From Timema cristinae (Eukaryota > Arthropoda > Insecta > Phasmatodea > Timematidae), in the NCBI GenBank assembly GCA_039000515.1, contig JBCFYV010001001.1, positions 10,561,873 to 10,625,872 of the forward strand: 64,000 bases of DNA. Direction: 5' to 3'. Below are positions 57,330-64,000 of this stretch, piece by piece. Positions within the stretch are counted from its first letter, which is position 1. Each line of letters starts with the position of its first letter. The notes beneath the pieces were generated by a model. That model saw only the letters and a program-made list of their open reading frames with translations, did not search any database and was not told the DNA's origin. A program made the translations under genes and the position numbers.

Positions 57330-60300
57330 TAGTTATCGGCATGAAGGCAACATGACAAGGCTGTAGTGTAACCTTGTTACTTGAAGTACATGTTAGTTAT
57401 CGGCAGGAAGGCAACATGACGAGGCTGTAGTGTAACCTTGTTACTTGAAGTGCATGGTAGTTATTGGCATGAACGCAACATGACGAGGCTGTAGTGTAAC
57501 CTTGTTACTTGAAGTACATGTTAGTTATCGGCATGAACGCAACATGACGAGGCTGTAGTGTAACCTTGTTACTTGAAGTGCATGGTAGTTATCGGCAGGA
57601 AGGCAACATAACGAGGCTGTAGTGTAACCTTGTTACTTGAAGTACATGTTAATTATCGGCAGGAAGGCAACATGACGAGGCTGTAGTGTAACCTTGTTAC
57701 TTGAAGTGCATGGTAGTTATCGGCAGGAAGGCAACATAACGAGGCTGTAGTGTAACCTTGTTACTTGAAGTACATGTTAGTTATCGGCAGGAAGGCAACA
57801 TGACGAGGCTGTAGTGTAACCTTGTTACTTGAAGCGTATGGTAGTTATCGGCATGAAGGCAACATAACGAGGCTGTAGTGTAACCTTGTTACTTGAAGTA
57901 CATGTTAGTTATCGGCAGGAAGGCAACATGACGAGGCTGTAGTGTAACCTTGTTACTTGAAGTGCATGGTAGTTATCAGCAGGAAGGACAACATGACGAA
58001 GCTGTAGTGTAACCTTGTTACTTGAAGTGCATGTTAGTTATTGGCATGAAGGCAACATGACGAGGCTGTAGTGTAACCTTGTTACTTGAAGTGCATGGTA
58101 GTTATCGGCATGAACGCAACATGATGAGGCTGTAGTGTAACCTTGTTACTAGAAGTGCATGGTAGTTATCGGCATGAACGCAACATGACGAGGCTGTAGT
58201 GTAACCTTGTTACTTGAAGTACATGTTAGTTATCGGCATGAACGCAACATGACGAGGCTGTAGTGTAACCTTGTTACTTGAAGTGCATGTTAGTTATTGG
58301 CATGAAGGCAACATGACGAGGCTGTAGTGTAACCTTGTTACTTGAAGTGCATGGTAGTTATCGGCAGGAAGGCAACATAACGAGGCTGTAGTGTAACCTT
58401 GTTACTTGAAGTGCATGGTAGTTATCGGCATGAACGCAACATGACGAGGCTGTAGTGTAACCTTGTGACTTGAAGTGCATGGTAGTTATCGGCATGAACG
58501 CAACATGACGAGGCTGTAGTGTAACCTTGTTACTTGAAGTACATGTTAGTTATCGGCATGAACGCAACATGACGAGGCTGTAGTGTAACCTTGTTACTTG
58601 AAGTGCATGTTAGTTATTGGCATGAACAAAACATGACGAGGCTGTAGTGTAACCTTGTTACTTGAAGTACATGTTAGTTATCGGCATGAACGCAACATGA
58701 CGAGGCTGTAGTGTAACCTTGTTACTTGAAGTGCATGTTAGTTATTGGCATGAAGGCAACATGACGAGGCTGTAGTGTAACCTTGTTACTTGAAGTACAT
58801 GTTAGTTATCGGCATGAACGCAACATGACGAGGCTGTAGTGTAACCTTGTTACTTGAAGTGCATGGTAGTTATCGGCAGGAAGGCAACATAACGAGGCTG
58901 TAGTGTAACCTTGTTACTTGAAGTACATGTTAGTTATCGGCATGAACGCAACATGACGAGGCTGTAGTGTAACCTTGTTACTTGAAGTGCATGGTAGTTA
59001 TCGGCAGGAAGGCAACATAACGAGGCTGTAGTGTAACCTTGTTACTTGAAGTACATGTTAGTTATCGGCAGGAAGGCAACATGACGAGGCTGTAGTGTAA
59101 CCTTGTTACTTGAAGTGCATGGTAGTTATCGGCAGGAAGGCAACATAACGAGGCTGTAGTGTAACCTTGTTACTTGAAGTACATGTTAATTATCGGCAGG
59201 AAGGCAACATGACGAGGCTGTAGTGTAACCTTGTTACTTGAAGTGCATGGTAGTTATCGGCAGGAAGGCAACATAACGAGGCTGTAGTGTAACCTTGTTA
59301 CTTGAAGTACATGTTAGTTATCGGCAGGAAGGCAACATGACGAGGCTGTAGTGTAACCTTGTTACTTGAAGCGTATGGTAGTTATCGGCATGAAGGCAAC
59401 ATAACGAGGCTGTAGTGTAACCTTGTTACTTGAAGTACATGTTAGTTATCGGCAGGAAGGCAACATGACGAGGCTGTAGTGTAACCTTGTTACTTGAAGT
59501 GCATGGTAGTTATCAGCAGGAAGGACAACATGACGAAGCTGTAGTGTAACCTTGTTACTTGAAGTGCATGTTAGTTATTGGCATGAAGGCAACATGACGA
59601 GGCTGTAGTGTAACCTTGTTACTTGAAGTGCATGGTAGTTATCGGCATGAACGCAACATGATGAGGCTGTAGTGTAACCTTGTTACTAGAAGTGCATGGT
59701 AGTTATCGGCATGAACGCAACATGACGAGGCTGTAGTGTAACCTTGTTACTTGAAGTACATGTTAGTTATCGGCATGAACGCAACATGACGAGGCTGTAG
59801 TGTAACCTTGTTACTTGAAGTGCATGTTAGTTATTGGCATGAAGGCAACATGACGAGGCTGTAGTGTAACCTTGTTACTTGAAGTGCATGGTAGTTATCG
59901 GCAGGAAGGCAACATAACGAGGCTGTAGTGTAACCTTGTTACTTGAAGTACATGTTAGTTATCGGCAGGAAGGCAACATGACGAGGCTGTAGTGTAACCT
60001 TGTTACTTGAAGTGCATGGTAGTTATCGGCAGGAAGGCAACATAACGAGGCTGTAGTGTAACCTTGTTACTTGAAGTACATGTTAGTTATCGGCAGGAAG
60101 GCAACATGACGAGGCTGTAGTGTAACCTTGTTACTTGAAGCGTATGGTAGTTATCGGCATGAAGGCAACATAACGAGGCTGTAGTGTAACCTTGTTACTT
60201 GAAGTACATGTTAGTTATCGGCAGGAAGGCAACATGACGAGGCTGTAGTGTAACCTTGTTACTTGAAGTGCATGGTAGCTATCAGCAGGAAGGACAACAT

Positions 60301-60405
60301 GACGAAGCTGTAGTGTAACCTTGTTACTTGAAGTGCATGTTAGTTATTGGCATGAAGGCAACATGACGAGGCTGTAGTGTAACCTTGTTACTTGAAGTGA
60401 ATGGT
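57330..60405. repeat. 64-bp minisatellite, about 48 units, with higher-order structure
   Basis: The unit is TAGTTATCGGCATGAAGGCA / ACATGACGAGGCTGTAGTGT / AACCTTGTTACTTGAAGTGC / ATGG. Marker variants recur at fixed distances: 'gaagcgtatgg' at 57831, 59368 and 60137, and 'gaaggacaacatg' at 57983, 59520 and 60289. That is 1537 and 769 bp in both cases, so blocks of 24 and 12 units have been copied. Each unit contains the dyad GTAAC-CTT-GTTAC. Confidence 0.95.
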
Positions 60406-61050
60406 AGGTCAGATCACAGAGTGATGGTCAATGGCTTTGTAAGTATTCGTGAGAAGGCCTTTGCTGTGGAGTCTTATATTCGGTCATACGGGATCGGCCG
60501 TTCAGGGGAACTAGGTGTGAAACGCGTGTTTGAACTTTTTGGAGTAAACTTCAATAAAATCCCAGCCAAAAAGCGAGCAGTTTTGTTGTTGGCAAGAAAA
60601 TCTAAGCAAACTGGATCGGTTCTTTGTCAATGAAAATATAATTTTGGTAGAAAACACTCCTACACAGACAATGAGCCTGCGGGGATAGTGCTTAATAAGA
60701 TTCTTCGATCATCAGTTGTACATTGCGAAATGAATCGGTATGCAACAACGTCTGTTCAGACACTTTTGTTCATGAATTAGGAGCATTTTCCTATCCTTTG
60801 CAGATCAGCCATCAGTTATGACTTATGAGAGACAGATAGGGTTCACTCTGGCGCACTCTGGAAAAATGTGTATGAAGATGAACATTTCCTCTCCAATATT
60901 TGAGTTTTTAATGAATGCCACGTTATGTTGGAAGGTCATGTGAACAATCAAACGACATGATTTCTCGGTTTTGAACGACCTACTGAGATTATTGCATGTC
61001 CTCTAAAAGCTGAAAAGGTTACTGCCTTACCGGCCATTTTTGTATACTTT
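60385..61050 (+). pseudogene. Tc/mariner-like transposase with DUF4817-type N-terminal domain, broken
   Basis: The first part (to the stop at 60633) reads FVSIREKAFAVESYIRSYG, then VFELFGVN and RKSKQTGSV, the pattern of the DUF4817 helix-turn-helix ('…FR..FG……R.I.RL..KF.ETGSV'). After the stop the same frame continues with GRKHSYTDNEPAGIVLNKIL, the linker, and at 60910-61047 NECHVMLEGHVNNQTT*FLG then ERPTEIIACPLKAEKVTA, matching the catalytic-core segment around the second D ('DEAHF.L.G.VN.QN.R.W…P…E.PLH..KVT'); the family's D is N here. Stops at 60633, 60777 and 60958 (TGA in place of the family R) show it is dead. No intact terminal repeats were seen. Confidence 0.75.
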
Positions 61051-61228
61051 ATTTACAGCCATACTATATAATTATGTATAGCCCAAATGGCTAGGGAGAC
61101 GCTGTGTCAAAACAAACTAAAATTTATGAGTTACACTAGTTTTATTCTGAAAGGTAGCAGTACTACTTTGTTAGTGTACACTATGGCTAATCGTATAAGT
61201 TACACCACAATGTTGATATGCAAGGCAC

Positions 61229-61275
61229 ACACACACACACACGCGCACACACACAGACACACACACACACACTTC
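61229..61275. repeat. (CA)n microsatellite
   Basis: Interrupted ACACAC run with one GCGC and two GACAC interruptions. Confidence 0.9.
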
Positions 61276-61329
61276 GTTTACTCTGAAAGGTAGAATGCTT
61301 ACCTCAACGAGTTACACTATGGTACAGCT

Positions 61330-61334
61330 TATAT

Positions 61335-61365
<31 letters not shown>

Positions 61366-61384
61366 TTATTATTATTATTATTAT

Positions 61385-61390
<6 letters not shown>
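61330..61390. repeat. (TA)n followed by (ATT)n microsatellite
   Basis: TATATA run then TTATTATT. The latter is the 3' tail of the adjacent minus-strand SINE-1. Confidence 0.85.
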
Positions 61391-61635
<245 letters not shown>

Positions 61636-61839
61636 AGTTTATAAAATAGACTCGTACTGTAATTGGTCAAGCTAGGACTGCTCCAGTTCAAGGTAAACGG
61701 AATAAGCATATTACGTTATTTCATGCCGTACTTAACACAAACCTTTGTCACTAAACTTCCCTTACGGTCTAGGACCGACTATTTGTTACTTTCATTCTCT
61801 TATCTGACAATAAATAGCAATCAATCGATCCACTTCGGT

Positions 61840-62085
61840 TACTGCGTGGTCTAACACGCTACTCTCGCAGTAGACTAGACTTTCGATGACGGTGAGATTG
61901 AAGTTCGAATCTCGATCGGATGTACTGAGTTTTTTTTTACTAAATGGTTTCCACTCTCCCTCCACGCAAATGTGGGTACAATTCCTATTTATATAAATTT
62001 CCTCATCACTAAAAATCATTAGCGTAGTTAGTAAATATACGTATAACCCGAACGGATAGTAAGACGTGGTGATAAAAAAAAAGGC
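61840..62085 (+). repeat. SINE-1 copy with alternative head
   Basis: The head 'gcgtggtctaacacgctact', B box GAAGTTCGAATCTCGATC, body and tail 'acgtataacccgaacggata'. Confidence 0.78.
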
Positions 62086-62089
62086 TGGT

Positions 62090-62320
62090 AATTCACATGG
62101 TCTAGGGCTTCAGTTTAACAATAGGTTGGATTTTTAGTAACATGATGGTCTAGGTTCAAATCTCGACCATGTGTATTAGAAATAGATTTACATACGTAAT
62201 TTATAACTGTGGTTTTCCCACCACATTTCCACAAAAATTCTAAAGAGTTTTCCTAAAATTACTTTCACCATGGATTGAGCCGTTAAATAACCCTATGTGT
62301 TAAAACGTATGAACTAAATT
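62090..62320 (+). repeat. Diverged tRNA-headed repeat
   Basis: 'acatggtctagggcttcagt' and B-box-like 'taggttcaaatctcgaccat' followed by a body that resembles no other copy here. Confidence 0.4.
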
Positions 62321-62490
62321 TATTATTATTATTATTATTAGCACCGCGTCTTACTACCCGTTTGGGTTATACGCACTTACGCTAATGTGTAATAGAAGGG
62401 TGATTGTGAGATGAAATGGAGGACCAACAGTTTAACGTGGAATCCGAACCAAGGTAGAGGCCTGACATTCCCCACATTCACAAGTTGTGA
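62320..62490 (-). repeat. SINE-2, 3' half only, with (ATT)n tail
   Basis: ATT run, then 'gcaccgcgtcttactacccg' and the SINE-2 body up to 'ttccccacattcacaag', where the head is cut off. Confidence 0.72.
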
Positions 62491-63039
62491 TTAATACACA
62501 TGGACTAAAATCAACATAATATTATCTGAAAGGTCATTTGACTATTTAAACTAATTTAAAGGTGCGAATTATCAAAACGTTTAGTAAAGGCGTCAGGGTG
62601 AAGCGTTATAAAATTTCTGACAGCCTACATCCCTGAAAGCTACACATAATTAATGAACGCCCCCTTAGATTTAATAAACGATACCTCGAAATATATTTTA
62701 ATGTTTAGATATATATTTGTCAAATTTGTTAACCTTTGAAAAAAACATTAAAGTTTCATTTTTAAAATAAACAATAATTCAAAATTAATTCGAATATATT
62801 AACGGTTGCACAACGGTATTATATCCACACCACACGCTTCACAAACACCTTTTGTTACATTATTCAAATAGTGCACGGTTCATGAACAAATTCAAACTCC
62901 GAAATGCTTTACCGTCGTGTTCATTGTTGTGTGAGGTTAAAACACATATACATATAGCACATTGACTGAACAACTAACACGCAACCACCCGTGCATTTTA
63001 TTTCTAAATTTTAATCAACACACAAGGCTTGCAAAATCC
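62491..63039. other. Intergenic DNA, nothing recognised
   Basis: AT-rich. Confidence 0.4.
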
Positions 63040-63044
63040 CCTTC

Positions 63045-63190
63045 ACCCTTTTCACACACAAGCCCACAAACGCACATACACACACATACAAATACACATA
63101 CAAATACACATACACACACATCCACACACACATACAAACACACACACATACAAACACACACACAACAAACACACACACACACACTCTCTC
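63045..63190. repeat. (CA)n-rich microsatellite
   Basis: CACACA with scattered T and AA interruptions over about 145 bp. It creates artificial low-complexity open frames on both strands. Confidence 0.9.
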
Positions 63191-63554
63191 TAACCAAGCT
63201 TTCACAGTTTTGTTTTAGTTTCATTTCGATGCGTGGAGCTAAATAACACGCATCAAAAGGTACTCGCAAACCAACCCTTTCTCCTCCCTTTATTTTTTTC
63301 AATTTTTAAATTAAATTTTCAATATTGATCATTGGGAGTTGAAAATGGAAAAATAATTAGGCGTTTGGTTTCATATTTTCATGTTCAATTGGGGAATTAT
63401 GAAAATGAAAATACAAAAATAAATATCCCTAATCTTTGGTTTGCACCCGTCGAGGATATCTGTATTTAATTAAACTATAGAAGCAGATACGAGGAGGGTA
63501 TGCTTGAAAAGAAATGTACCCACATTTTCTTGGAGGGAGAAAGGGAAACATTTT

Positions 63555-63800
63555 TAGTACTACGTCTTACTACCGGCTCAGGCTATACACATATGTATTA
63601 ATTACGCTAGTGATTTAGGGATGAGGAAGGTTGAATTTATAGGAAGTGTAACTGCAATTGCCTGGAGGGAGAGCGAAAAACCATTTAGGGAAAACCCCCT
63701 CAGTACACCAAGCCAATATTATAATCCTAACTTCACCATCTCTAGTAAACCAAACTAGTGGATTGACGTTTGGTCCGCGCTACCACCGACGCGGGTGAGG
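63555..63800 (-). repeat. SINE-1 copy
   Basis: The tail 'cttactaccggctcaggcta' is at the left; the head 'gcgctaccaccgacgcgggt' is at the right. Confidence 0.7.
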
Positions 63801-63899
63801 AAAATCTTCTCTAAACATATTTTCTACTCACTAGAAAAGTTTTTATTTACTTGATATATTTGTAACAAATGGTTTTACAACTACTCAATATCTGGGATT

Positions 63900-64000
63900 A
63901 AACCCGTTTTGGGGACCACGCGCTCTAACTTGCTACTCTCGCTAAAGACTACACTGCCGATGACGGGGAGATAAAAGTTCGTATCTCGGTCAGGTGTACT
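63900..64000 (+). repeat. SINE-1 copy cut by the window end
   Basis: The head 'ccgttttggggaccacgcgc', 'cactgccgatgacggggaga' and B-box-like 'aagttcgtatctcggtca' run to the last base. Confidence 0.68.

Noticed and set aside
57330..60405. CRISPR-like or coding tandem array
   Set aside because: The 64-bp units are contiguous and nearly identical, with no spacers, and 64 is not a multiple of 3, so no frame persists.
61087..61293. 68-codon frame with a HTHTHAHTH stretch
   Set aside because: Mostly translation of the CA repeat and flanking non-coding DNA.
63011..63302. Cysteine/valine-rich minus-strand proteins and a His/Thr-rich plus-strand protein
   Set aside because: Direct translation of the CA microsatellite; low complexity only.

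Overview
The window looks like an arthropod nuclear genome, most probably an insect. It is AT-rich, its genes are split by GT-AG introns, and it is packed with tRNA-headed SINEs and fragments of hAT, PIF/Harbinger and Tc-like DNA transposons. I see no bacterial features. I cannot name the species; a hemipteran-like insect is only a guess.

The only host genes I can support are MFS sugar transporters of the facilitated trehalose transporter (Tret1-like) type. Two tandem paralogs lie on the minus strand. Copy A has exons at 20849-20765, 19795-19490, 15442-14943 and 12899-12341. Copy B has exons at 38176-38092, 37466-37161, 33279-32780 and 30233-29659. The first three exons match in length between copies (85, 306 and 500 nt) and have clean splice sites and matching phases. 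In the last exon A carries three 1-bp deletions relative to B, and B carries one relative to A, so neither copy reads through as assembled. A third, diverged last exon with a frameshift sits on the plus strand at 5782-6336. Duplicated flanking DNA joins the copies (about 11.1-24.85 kb and 29.24-41.56 kb). A third piece of the upstream flank at 600-1150 suggests another paralog beyond the left edge.

The two transporter copies differ mainly by later insertions and repeat growth. A has a non-autonomous hAT insertion (11165-11981, 8-bp target duplication, empty site in B) and a 3.4-kb, 28-bp minisatellite in intron 2 (16063-19475). B has a 2.9-kb degenerate ZMYM1-like hAT element (33449-36383) in intron 2, only a short decayed version of the minisatellite, and a 365-bp hAT insertion upstream (38827-39191).

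From 42 kb to the right end everything recognisable is repetitive or mobile: a broken intron-containing hAT transposase (43.2-44.0 kb); a 662-bp insertion with 13-bp target duplications that holds three tRNA-like units, two of them in a near-perfect 172-bp palindrome (45383-46044); a 4.1-kb PIF/Harbinger element with interleaved MADF and HARBI1 remnants on opposite strands (47724-51832); a 50-bp-TIR MITE (52482-52868); a 64-bp minisatellite with higher-order structure (57330-60405) that runs straight into a DUF4817/Tc-like transposase pseudogene; and many SINEs. At least two SINE families share a 3' tail that ends in (ATT)n. Stretches not listed hold AT-rich DNA in which I see no gene.
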